Source: Bifidobacterium sp. ESL0790
GTDB lineage: Bacteria > Actinomycetota > Actinomycetes > Actinomycetales > Bifidobacteriaceae
Assembly: GCF_029395435.1 (NCBI RefSeq)
Contig: NZ_CP113915.1
Span: 248,001 to 312,000 of the forward strand
Direction of reading: 5' to 3'
Length of the DNA: 64,000 nt
This document shows, piece by piece, positions 45,259 to 53,134 of the stretch. The notes under the pieces are model-generated. The model saw only the letters and a list, made by a program, of their open reading frames with translations, was not told the DNA's origin and searched no databases. A program made the position numbers and the translations under genes. The number at the start of each line of letters is the position of its first letter. Position 1 is the first letter of the stretch.

Positions 45259-45927
45259 ATGGAACAGGGTGGTTTCCCGGTCGTCAAGCCGGGCTTGGAC
45301 GAGTTCACGCCGAAAGGTCGCCGAAAAGTGATCAAGGCGCTGTTGGAATTCGTGTTGGTCGGGGTGGCCCTTTTCGCGCTCATCGCCTTCCAGATCCTGC
45401 ATAATGGCGAATTCTGCTACCGCGGCAGGTGTACACCGATGACGCCCTCGTCCCTGCCATGGTTCGCGATCGCCATCATAGTCATTTTCGGGTTTTGCAT
45501 GGCCGACCAGGTATATGTGATGTTTCCCAACAAGCGCTACCTCTATTTCAGGCCATATGACATCGCCGGGGCCTACGGTTTCGAGAACATCCTGCGCGAC
45601 AAACCGAATCTGAAGCTCACCGCCATGCCCAATGGCGACGTGGCGATGTCGGGCAAGCAGAGGAGCAAACTTTCGTTCGGCATGTTCCGCATCGAGAAAT
45701 CCTCGGTCCCGATGTCGTACACCACGTTGGCCACCATCCCCACAAGGAATACCCAGGCGAACGGTAAGAAAAGGCACAACAAGAACAAGGAACAGGCCGT
45801 GTGCCGCTGGGTGACCATCGAGTTCAGCGCGGATGGCGCCACGATGCATTATGCCGGGCAGGGCAGTTTCCCGGCCGCCTCGAAGGCGACCTATCAGTCC
45901 TTTGGCAACGCGTTGACGTTGGATTGA
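45259..45927 (+). CDS. Membrane protein of unknown function, paralogue A
   Basis: 222 residues from ATG 45259, which has AAAGGTG before it; ATG 45232 is an alternative. Two membrane segments (about residues 27-47 and 69-89) are followed by a cytoplasmic or extracellular domain of about 135 residues. Shared with the next gene: RRKVIKALLEF near the start, PNKRYLYFRPYDIAGAYGFENI after the second membrane segment, SVPMSYTT, and a closing DGATMHYAGQGSFPAASKAT. I do not recognise the family. It is followed 60 bases later by its paralogue. Confidence 0.72.
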   Translation: MEQGGFPVVKPGLDEFTPKGRRKVIKALLEFVLVGVALFALIAFQILHNGEFCYRGRCTPMTPSSLPWFAIAIIVIFGFCMADQVYVMFPNKRYLYFRPYDIAGAYGFENILRDKPNLKLTAMPNGDVAMSGKQRSKLSFGMFRIEKSSVPMSYTTLATIPTRNTQANGKKRHNKNKEQAVCRWVTIEFSADGATMHYAGQGSFPAASKATYQSFGNALTLD

Positions 45928-45987
45928 TGGCCACGCGGGAACAGGTGCGTTTCCGGCTCGCCTGACGAGCGGCGAAAGGACCCGAAC

Positions 45988-46626
45988 ATGATGACGACGG
46001 ACGGACGCCCGATTATTGCGTCAGGTACCATCGAACGTTTTACCCAAGCAGGCCATCGTAAGGTCTATCTCGACATCCTGCGTTTCGGCGTGATTGACGC
46101 GATCGCGACCGCCATGGTCTCCGTGCCCGCATATGTTCTGGGCTATGTCAAGGTGCGCCGTGGGGCGTTCACCAGGGAGAACGTGCCTTTTTTCATAGCC
46201 TTCATGGTGGTCTGGTTCCTCGCTTATATGGTTAACCGGTTGTGCTCGCTCAGGCCAAACGGACGATACCTTTATTACGACGCCAAGGCGCTGGCTCAGG
46301 CCTACGGGCTTTCGGGATTCATCGAGGGTCAGGTGAAACGTCGGCGTGATGGCGAGCCAAAGATGGTCTATAAGAAGTCGCCCAAGAAACTGCAGCCCGT
46401 GTTCTCGGATTTCAAGGTCAGACACGATTGCGTCCCGATTTCCTACGCCGCGATTGGACAGTGGATCGACCCCTACGACAAGAGCATCCGTTACAGCATG
46501 TGCGGGCTCGATTTCACGCAGGATGGCGTGAGCCTGCGGTTCGATTCGTTTGGCTCGTTCCCCCGAATCGCGAAGCGGACGACGGCGTTCCAGGTGACGT
46601 CCGAGGAGGTCGTGCTCAAGGGCTGA
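45988..46626 (+). CDS. Membrane protein of unknown function, paralogue B
   Basis: 212 residues with GAAAGGA before paired ATGs. It has the same plan as the gene before it: HRKVYLDILRFG, two membrane segments, PNGRYLYYDAKALAQAYGLS, CVPISYAAIG, and DGVSLRFDSFGSFPRIAKRT. Sequence identity is modest but motif order and spacing agree, so the pair arose by tandem duplication. The function is unknown; the two may form a heteromer. Confidence 0.72.
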   Translation: MMTTDGRPIIASGTIERFTQAGHRKVYLDILRFGVIDAIATAMVSVPAYVLGYVKVRRGAFTRENVPFFIAFMVVWFLAYMVNRLCSLRPNGRYLYYDAKALAQAYGLSGFIEGQVKRRRDGEPKMVYKKSPKKLQPVFSDFKVRHDCVPISYAAIGQWIDPYDKSIRYSMCGLDFTQDGVSLRFDSFGSFPRIAKRTTAFQVTSEEVVLKG

Positions 46627-46710
46627 TGGACCTGCCGCTGAGGGGTTTCCACAAGAGAACTCGATAGCCGGTTTGAATCCTTGCCTTGCCGACGCGACAC
46701 GCCCGGAGGC

Positions 46711-46738
46711 TGTGGATAACCCCAACCGTTTATCCACA
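46711..46738. promoter_or_regulatory. Inverted pair of exact DnaA-box sequences
   Basis: TGTGGATAA at 46711-46719 and TTATCCACA at 46730-46738 face each other around CCCCAACCGT. The block resembles 39160-39195. It lies in the 341-base gap 46627-46967, which otherwise shows no gene. Confidence 0.6.
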
Positions 46739-46967
46739 GTGCCCTGTTTCGCTTCGGTGATTTTGCGTTTTGCGCTTCAATGGAACCAATGGCGATTCCA
46801 CCGAGACGAAAGGGGCGAATATGGCGAATCGAACAACCGTGGAAGGCGGCAGACGAAAGATTGGGAATGCCAAGGTCCCGGGCCGGTTTCGTCGTGTCGG
46901 CGGGGCCTCGCGCCCTTCTGCGTTTCCGCTACAATTGGCGGTATCGCAGGAGGGGAGGAGGTGCAAG

Positions 46968-47201
46968 ATGGAATGCGACAATCTTTTTGAGATGGACGGC
47001 GTGCGGCTCGGCTACACCGACGACACGGTGACGATCACCGAGGTCGATTACGGGCGCAAGGCGGTTTTCGACAATCGAGGTAATCTGCTGTCGTCGAATT
47101 TTCCTGATGACTTTATGCCTTTTTTGCTCAACTACTACAAGTCGAACTATGACTTGGTGCAAGGCTCCCGTAAAGACGATCGGGAGTACGGCGATGACTG
47201 A
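46968..47201 (+). CDS. Small protein of unknown function paired with DUF4160-like gene
   Basis: 77 residues. The ATG at 46968 follows GGAGGGGAGGAGG, a very strong ribosome site, which decides this start over longer frames. The sequence is acidic and beta-like (GVRLGYTDDTVTITEVDYG, KAVFDNRGNLLSSNFPDDF). No family is recognised, although small partners of DUF4160 proteins (such as DUF2442) are known. It overlaps the next gene by eight bases. Confidence 0.65.
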   Translation: MECDNLFEMDGVRLGYTDDTVTITEVDYGRKAVFDNRGNLLSSNFPDDFMPFLLNYYKSNYDLVQGSRKDDREYGDD

Positions 47202-47463
47202 GAAATTCTTTATCAAAGGCTATGAGATCTCGTTCAATGACCATGATGGCGGGCATGGGGTGCATGTGCATGTCTCGCAGGGGCGAAACAGGGATATGGC
47301 GAAATTCGTGCTCACCGAAGATGGTGGTGTGCTGTTGTCGCATAATAGAGGAAAGCTGCCGTCGAAAACATTGAAGAAAATTCAGAATGATTTGGCCCGA
47401 CGATATGCGTTTGTTGTCGGTTCGTGGGACAGGACGTTCGGGGAGCACCATTTCGATTTGTGA
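47194..47463 (+). CDS. DUF4160-like small protein
   Basis: 89 residues. YEISFNDHDGGHGVHVHVSQ near residues 10-29 resembles the DUF4160 signature (xDHxPxHVHV) and MAKFVLTEDGGVLLSHNRGK fits the rest of that short domain. DUF4160 genes often stand in two-gene modules with another small gene and have been suspected to be toxin-antitoxin-like; that is not shown here. Its start lies inside the end of the previous gene, so the two are translationally coupled. Confidence 0.6.
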   Translation: MTEKFFIKGYEISFNDHDGGHGVHVHVSQGRNRDMAKFVLTEDGGVLLSHNRGKLPSKTLKKIQNDLARRYAFVVGSWDRTFGEHHFDL

Positions 47464-47514
47464 TGGGAATATGGTTATGCGCAATCACGATTTTGGAGTA
47501 TTGAAGGTTTGGGA

Positions 47515-48147
47515 ATGATGAGTGGGATGTTTGTTTCGTTTGAGGGCGTCGACGGCGTGGGGAAGACCACGCAGGTCGAGCGTCTGAGGAGCTATGCCGA
47601 GGGGCTTGGGCGCGAGGTGGTAGTCACTCGTGAGCCTGGTGGCACCGGGCTTGGCGTCGCGCTGCGGCAGCTCTTGCTGCATGGGGTTTCTGGCGATGAT
47701 GCCGCCGATATCGCGCCACGCACCGAGGCGCTGCTTTTCGCCGCCGATCGTGCCCAGCATGTCGCCGAGGTGATCCGTCCGGCGCTCGAGCGTGGCGCCG
47801 TCGTGATTTCCGATCGCTATATTGATTCCTCGCTGGCCTATCAGGCCGGAGGGCGCGAGCTGGCGCAAGGCGAGGTGCGCCAGCTCAGCCTCTGGGCGAC
47901 GAACGATCTGCTGCCCGAGCGCACCTATCTGCTCGACATGGATCCGAAGGCCTCACACGGACGGCTGGAACACAGCGAGGACCGCATGGAATCGGCCGGT
48001 GGTGGGTTCCAAGAACGTACGCGTCAGGCGTTTCTTGATTTGGCTGAGCGGGAGCCCGGGCGGTTCAGGGTCATCGACGCCGCGCGACCGGTGGATGAGG
48101 TCTGGGAGCGGATTCGGCTCGATGCCGAGGCGTTGCTGGCTAAGTAA
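47515..48147 (+). CDS. tmk: Thymidylate kinase
   Basis: 210 residues, the normal size. It phosphorylates dTMP to dTDP. The P-loop [16 protein letters not shown] is near residues 9-24, [10 protein letters not shown] near residue 41, and [18 protein letters not shown] near residue 97 carries the DRY/H motif. The ATG at 47515 or 47518 has GAAGG before it. It is followed by holB, a pairing common in many bacteria. Confidence 0.95.
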   Translation: MMSGMFVSFEGVDGVGKTTQVERLRSYAEGLGREVVVTREPGGTGLGVALRQLLLHGVSGDDAADIAPRTEALLFAADRAQHVAEVIRPALERGAVVISDRYIDSSLAYQAGGRELAQGEVRQLSLWATNDLLPERTYLLDMDPKASHGRLEHSEDRMESAGGGFQERTRQAFLDLAEREPGRFRVIDAARPVDEVWERIRLDAEALLAK

Positions 48148-48226
48148 CGAGTGCGAGGGAAGCCGCCTTTCGCTCGCATATCAACGACGGGCAATAAGGT
48201 GGAGACGCGAAACAAGTGAGGTAACG

Positions 48227-49378
48227 ATGAGTGTGTGGGACTCGATAGTGGGCCAGGACCAGGTCGTGGGGCAATTGCGCGCCGTGGCTTCCGGCGACCC
48301 CAAAGCCATCGCGCAGTCATGGCTGATTTGTGGCCCTCCCGGATCTGGCCGGTCCAATGTGGCCCGTGCGTTCGCGGCGGCGTTGGAGAGCCCCGACCAT
48401 GGCCTGGGAGACGAACCCACCAAGATCAGCCAGCAGATACTCTCCGGCTCCCACCCCGACGTCACGGTGCTCACCACCGACAAGGTGACTATCGGCATCG
48501 ACCAGGTGCGCGACCTCATCGAGACGTCGGAGCAGACGCCGAGCGTCGCCCCGTGGCGCGTCATCATCATCGAGGACGTCGACAGGATGATGGAGCGCAC
48601 CACCAACGTGCTCCTCAAGGAGATCGAGGAGCCCAGCCCCCACACCATCTGGCTGCTCTGCGCCCCGAGCGCGCAGGACGTCCTGCCGACCATCCGCTCG
48701 CGCACGCGGGTCGTCAATCTCGCCGTTCCATCCACACAGGCCGTGGCCAAGTTCCTGGAGGTCGATACCGGCGTCGAACCCAAGATCGCGGCGCGCGCGG
48801 CGAGGCTTTCCGAAGGGCATATCGGCGTGGCCAAGCTCTACGCAACGCAGAAGCAGGTGATGAGCGACCGTGACGCGTTGGTGGTCGGCGTGCTCAACAT
48901 GGCCAAAGCGTCCGACGCGGTGCTGCTCGCAGGCAACCTCATCGACAGCGCGAAGGCCCAGGCTCAGGCCGACGTGGAGCAGCAGGCGCAACGGCAGGAG
49001 GAGGACTTCCGCCGGATCAACGGGCTTGGCCCGAAGGACCGCATCCCGCCGAAGCTGCGTGGCGCGTTCAACCAGATTGGCAAGAAGGCCGACATCAAGC
49101 GCCGCGCCACCAGACGCAGCCGCGATGTGCTCGACCGCGGGCTCAACACCATCGCCAGCATCTACCGCGATGTGGCCGTGCTGCAAAACAACGCCGAGGA
49201 TGTGGTCGGCCTGGTCAACCTGGAGAACCGCGACGCCATCACCAACCTGTCCGCTCGTCTGACCCGTCAGGGCGCGGTGCAGCGTCTGGAGTCCATCGCC
49301 ACGGCCCGCCGCCGCCTCAACGGCAACGGCAACCAGACCCTCCTCTTCGAGGCGCTCTTCTGCTCGCTGCTGGTGTGA
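48227..49378 (+). CDS. holB: DNA polymerase III delta-prime subunit
   Basis: 383 residues of AAA+ clamp-loader type. MSVWDSIVGQDQVVGQLRAV and AQSWLICGPPGSGRSNVARAF give the start and a P-loop in which Arg replaces the usual Lys; GSHPDVTVL, IGIDQVRDLIE, RVIIIEDVDRMMERTTNVLL and LLCAPSAQDVLPTIRSRTR follow. Delta-prime is often a non-hydrolysing stator subunit, so an altered P-loop is not strange. The ATG at 48227 has GAGGTAACG before it. It stands about 80 bases behind tmk. Confidence 0.92.
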   Translation: MSVWDSIVGQDQVVGQLRAVASGDPKAIAQSWLICGPPGSGRSNVARAFAAALESPDHGLGDEPTKISQQILSGSHPDVTVLTTDKVTIGIDQVRDLIETSEQTPSVAPWRVIIIEDVDRMMERTTNVLLKEIEEPSPHTIWLLCAPSAQDVLPTIRSRTRVVNLAVPSTQAVAKFLEVDTGVEPKIAARAARLSEGHIGVAKLYATQKQVMSDRDALVVGVLNMAKASDAVLLAGNLIDSAKAQAQADVEQQAQRQEEDFRRINGLGPKDRIPPKLRGAFNQIGKKADIKRRATRRSRDVLDRGLNTIASIYRDVAVLQNNAEDVVGLVNLENRDAITNLSARLTRQGAVQRLESIATARRRLNGNGNQTLLFEALFCSLLV

Positions 49379-49789
49379 GCGGCGGCTTGAGCATCGTCAT
49401 CGTGGGCAAGATTCGAGAACATTACGGCTTCAAAGGTACAGATTGAAGAGCCGCAATCCGTTTGGGGGAATTCCTAGAAGATCCCATCGAATAATGGTTG
49501 GATCGTAGTTGTGCAGAAGTGTGCTGCACGTATCGATGAAGGATTTTCGTAACGTGCGGGTCGGCAGATATTTGCAAAGCACCAAGAGATAGGCGAAAAC
49601 GCTTGTTGCCGCGACTTCGTTAGGGTGGTGCGGGAGAAGTTGGTGGCGCCTTCCTGTTTCCGTCGGTGGATTGCGAGATGTTACGGGCCCTTTTGTTGCT
49701 GGTCGGACTGTGGTGGTGGTTGCTGTGGTGGTGAGGGTGGTGGTTGCGGTGCCGCCGGATGTGGTGGGGTGGCGGCGCCGCGTGGGTGG
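49379..49789. other. Gap with no supported gene
   Basis: 411 bases between holB and the end of the second surface gene, which converge. A short dyad GTGCAG/CTGCAC lies at 49511-49529. Minus-strand frames here are continuations of antisense frames of the surface gene. Nothing else is seen. Confidence 0.6.
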
Positions 49790-51870
49790 TCAGTGGCGCG
49801 GACGGGTGTGGGCGTAGGCGCGCTTGGTGAGGATGGTTCCGGTGGCGAGGGCGAGGATGGCGGATATGGCGATGGTGGCCGCCCATGTGGCCGGTGTCCC
49901 GCCGCCGGTGAATGGCAGGACGGTGATGGGCGGGGTGAGTCTGGCGGTGTACTCGGCGGACTTGTTGCTCGCGCCGTTGAGGCCGTGCTCGCCCGCCGTG
50001 TCGCTGACGGTGAGGACCGCGTCGCCGGGCATGGTGACGCCGTTGGGGATGGGCAGGGTGAACTCGCCCTCGTGGCCGGCGGCGCCGCTGGTGGTCGTGG
50101 TGGTGGTCGTGCCGAGTCCGGGCCAGGTGGCGGTGATGGTGTCGCCGCCCTCCTTGACGCGGCCGGGCTGCGCGGTGGTGTTCCCGCTGGACCAGGCCAC
50201 GCCGGTGATCTGGTGGGCGGGCGTGTTGGCCCGGATGTTCTCGAGCGCGGGCGCGACCTGGTCGAGGGTGACAGTGGTAGGAGCGGAGTCGGCGGTGCCG
50301 CCTTCGGACTGGTGGAACGTGGCCGTGTAGGTGGTGGACGTTCCCTGTCCGGTAGTGTCGCCCGTGGGCAGGGGGAGCAGGACATCCCATTCGCCGGTTA
50401 CAGTGTCGCGCGTGGCGTCGGCGGTGGTAGTCCCGTCGCTGACGGTCATGGTGTCGCCGGCCAGGTAGCCGGCCGGGTCGGTGACTTTGACGTGGACCCC
50501 GTCGGCGTGGGGCGCCGCACCCGCAATCACCGGCACCGCCGACTTCCACTGCGCATTGAACGTATTCAGTTGTTCTCCGTAAGCCGTGATATCGGGATCG
50601 GGGAAATAGATGGTGTCACCTTTGTCATAATGTTTTCCTCCAAAAACGGCCTGCCATCCCGCGAACCGGTAGCCGTTGCGGAGCAGTGTGCCTTGGCCTG
50701 GTATGGTTGCGGGGATATGGCTGTCGAACCATGCGTTATCAGCTGTTAAATTTGCAGGTGGTGTGCCACTGATGCCGGTGCCGTAGTAACCTTGCGTGAA
50801 TTTGATTTCGGCGTGCGGCCACCCGTACCATGTCGCCTCGGTGGTGGAAGTAGCGCCCAGGCCGACATCGTGTGGTATTCCCGACCATGATTTGTTGCCG
50901 TCCTTCTGTTTCCAAGTCTGGAAGCCAGGTATTGAATGTTGTGCGTGGGATATGCCGGTGAATGCGTCGGCGGGTATGTGTGCGCCTGCTTTCAGCCGTA
51001 TGAAAGCGAGTGACAGCCCAGAATCCTGCGGCTCGAACATGCCTGAAGTATCGGCACTTGGTGGAAAATCCCAGCCGGACAAGTCGAGTTTCAATGGCTG
51101 GTAAAATCCTTTAAAGGCTTCGCTGAGATCGGTGACGTTACTGATATTCCAGTGACTTAGGTCAGTGATTGTCTGTAGGTTCCCGCCTCCGTAAAAAATC
51201 TGGTGCATGTTTTGGACATATCGTGTATCAATGTTTTCCAGCCCGTCTATTACCTCCACCTGCGGAATGCCTGGCACTGACATTCCCGGGATGACCATAC
51301 CGAAAAACCATTGGGTCATGTTGATACAGTTAGGTCCCATGGTGATGCGTCGGAAAGTGATATGGGTGATGAATACCGAATTAAGGACGTATTGGTTCCA
51401 TGGAAGCCGTCTGTAGCCGTAATAATGGTTAAGATTGCCGTTGAGGACGGTGTAGTGGCAGTCGGATGCTAGTTCGTAATCGATGAAATCGCTGCCGTCC
51501 CCGTGCCATGTGCCGCTGTCCGGGGTGCATGTGAATTCGTATTGCGGCCCGACGGTGGGTTCGGGGTCAGGTTGGGCTGAGGGCGCTGCTGGGTTTCCGA
51601 GTTTGGTGGCGGATTGGGATTGTTGTTCGATTTGACTAAGAATGGAAGAACTTTGTTTTGCCACGCTGGGACGTGACGTGTTCTGGGAAGATGAGGATTG
51701 CGATAAGTCAGGTGAGTCGGGATTGGCGGAAGTTTGTGATTTCGTCACCAATCGCGGGGGGGGGTGATCGATGCTTGTTTTTGTAATGCACCCGCTGTGG
51801 CTGGAGCGATGAGCGCGGCGGAGGCGACAACGGTCGCGGAAAACGCCGCGAGCGTGTGCTTGAGACCCAT
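49790..51870 (-). CDS. LPXTG surface protein, phase-variable, out of frame here
   Basis: 693 residues if the frame is restored; paralogue of the gene at 10003-13175. The ATG at 51870 has GGGAAG before it and encodes a good signal peptide (MGLKHTLAAFSATVVASAAL, then APATAGA). After 37 codons the frame meets nine C (51756-51764) and stops at TGA; ten or seven C would join it to the long frame. The body has a Ser/Gln-rich stretch, a domain with Cys and Trp that matches the first paralogue (VGPQYEFTCTPDSGTWHG), a few BspA-like repeats (DLSHWNISNVTDLSEAF), an InlB/Listeria-type repeat (GYRFAGW), Ig-like domains, then LPFTGG, a membrane segment and a short basic end. It is a probable sortase-anchored adhesin. 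Confidence 0.82.
51756..51764. repeat. G9/C9 homopolymer in second surface-protein gene
   Basis: Nine consecutive G on the plus strand lie between the signal-peptide frame and the body frame. The arrangement is the same as at 13066-13074, and again one base short of in frame. Confidence 0.85.
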
Positions 51871-52214
51871 CGAACTTCCCGCCTATCCTTCTGTAAAAAA
51901 TTTGACCAAAACGCTCGAAAATTTTTCTGATTTTGCCTAATTACAGGTCAACAGTTTAGCATTTTGTTTGACAAAACACTCGAATGTGTTGCAAATATGT
52001 CATACTTTTCTTATTTTGTGTGGGGATTCCATATGTCGGGCAATTCGTTTTGTCCGGATTCTGATGCACGTGGTTTCGGCACGGCTTGCCATGTGTTTAT
52101 GCTGAAACGCTTTTCGATATACATGAAAGGTATCGTGATTCGTGAAATGCATTTTGTGCCTCGACTAAATAGAAAACACACCTATACGTCAGCTCTTCGC
52201 GCGATACTTGAAGC
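51871..52214. promoter_or_regulatory. AT-rich upstream region of surface gene with repeated motif
   Basis: The 344-base gap between divergent genes holds TTTGACCAAAACGCTCGAA at 51901-51919 and TTTGACAAAACACTCGAA at 51967-51984, 66 bases apart in the same orientation. It probably contains the surface-gene promoter and a regulator site. A small plus-strand frame at 51964-52218 has no support. Confidence 0.4.
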
Positions 52215-52772
52215 ATGAAGATTTCCGCTGATTTCACGACCATTCCCGATGATTTCACGGGCGCCGCCCCCGCGCAGAACAAGACGGACGGCACGCCGGT
52301 GATCTCCTTCCCCTTCTACGTCGACGAGCTTTCCGAAGGCATGCGCTACCTGCACTGGCAGCTGGTCGACCCCGACTCCATCCCCGTCTGCGGATTCGAG
52401 TGGATTCATTGGTCGGCGGCCAACGTGCCGGTCGACGCGATCATGTTCGACTTCAACGACTCGCACGCCCTGCAGATTCCGCCGGACTTCTCGCGCACGC
52501 TGCCCGCCATGATTCCCGAAGCCGCGCAGGGCCGCACCAGCGCCGCCAGCAAGTTCGTCGGCGACACCAACCCGATGGTCACCATGCGCTACAACGGGCC
52601 CACCCCGCCCGACAAGCCGCACGGCTACCAGCTGCACGTCTGGGCCACCGCCAACCCGCTGCCCGGCCTCAACCAGGGCTTCTGGCTCAACGAGCTGCAG
52701 CATGGCATCCGCGATTACGGGGGCAAGGTCGACGAGGCCGAGATCACCTTGGTGGGCGATCCGGCCAAGTAG
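52215..52772 (+). CDS. YbhB/YbcL-family PEBP protein
   Basis: 185 residues, cytoplasmic. This is the phosphatidylethanolamine-binding protein / Raf-kinase-inhibitor fold: VISFPFYVDELSEG, LHWQLVDPDSIPVCGFEWIH (DPD motif), VTMRYNGPTPPDKPHGYQ (GPxPPxxxHxY motif) and HVWAT near residue 145. The bacterial role is poorly known; ligand binding is likely. It is a single gene, divergent from the surface gene. A CAAAACAC/GTGTTTTG hairpin follows about 65 bases after the stop. Confidence 0.88.
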   Translation: MKISADFTTIPDDFTGAAPAQNKTDGTPVISFPFYVDELSEGMRYLHWQLVDPDSIPVCGFEWIHWSAANVPVDAIMFDFNDSHALQIPPDFSRTLPAMIPEAAQGRTSAASKFVGDTNPMVTMRYNGPTPPDKPHGYQLHVWATANPLPGLNQGFWLNELQHGIRDYGGKVDEAEITLVGDPAK

Positions 52773-52836
52773 TCTCTGAGAGGCACATGTTCGGGCCAGA
52801 GGTGGGAACCATCTCGTAAATAGCGGGGAACGCTTG

Positions 52837-52863
52837 CAAAACACCTGAATCCCGAGTGTTTTG
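52837..52863 (+). terminator. Small hairpin after PEBP gene
   Basis: CAAAACAC and GTGTTTTG form an 8-bp stem with an 11-base loop. There is no clear T run, so termination is only probable. The rest of gap 52773-53134 holds the repeats described next. Confidence 0.45.
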
Positions 52864-53035
52864 AAGGGTTGGCATTGCTCGCCGAACGGTTCCGATAGCT
52901 CTGATGGCCCCGGCGTCATCGAACGTTGCTTGATTGCTCATCGGCGTGCCCGGAGCATGGAATCTCGTTTGACGATTATTCTGGCCTGCGCCGTCAGCTC
53001 ACCATCGGCCAGGGTCCCTTTAGTCCCTGGTCCCT

Positions 53036-53109
53036 ATCAGCGATAATCAATCAGCGATAATCTTCAATATGTACATACAATATTTTGGCCGAATATGACA
53101 TACTCGGCC
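53036..53109 (+). promoter_or_regulatory. Direct and inverted repeats upstream of pepD
   Basis: ATCAGCGATAATC occurs twice in direct tandem (53036-53049, 53050-53063), followed by a near-palindrome around TGTACA and then GGCCGA/TCGGCC about 11 bases apart (53087-53109). The whole lies 25 to 100 bases before pepD and probably forms its promoter and operator. Confidence 0.45.
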
Positions 53110-53134
53110 AACGCCTTACGAAAGGAACGAATTT

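Noticed and set aside
51964-52218. 84-codon plus-strand frame upstream of the PEBP gene
   Set aside because: Lies in an AT-rich promoter gap, no ribosome site, runs into the PEBP start.
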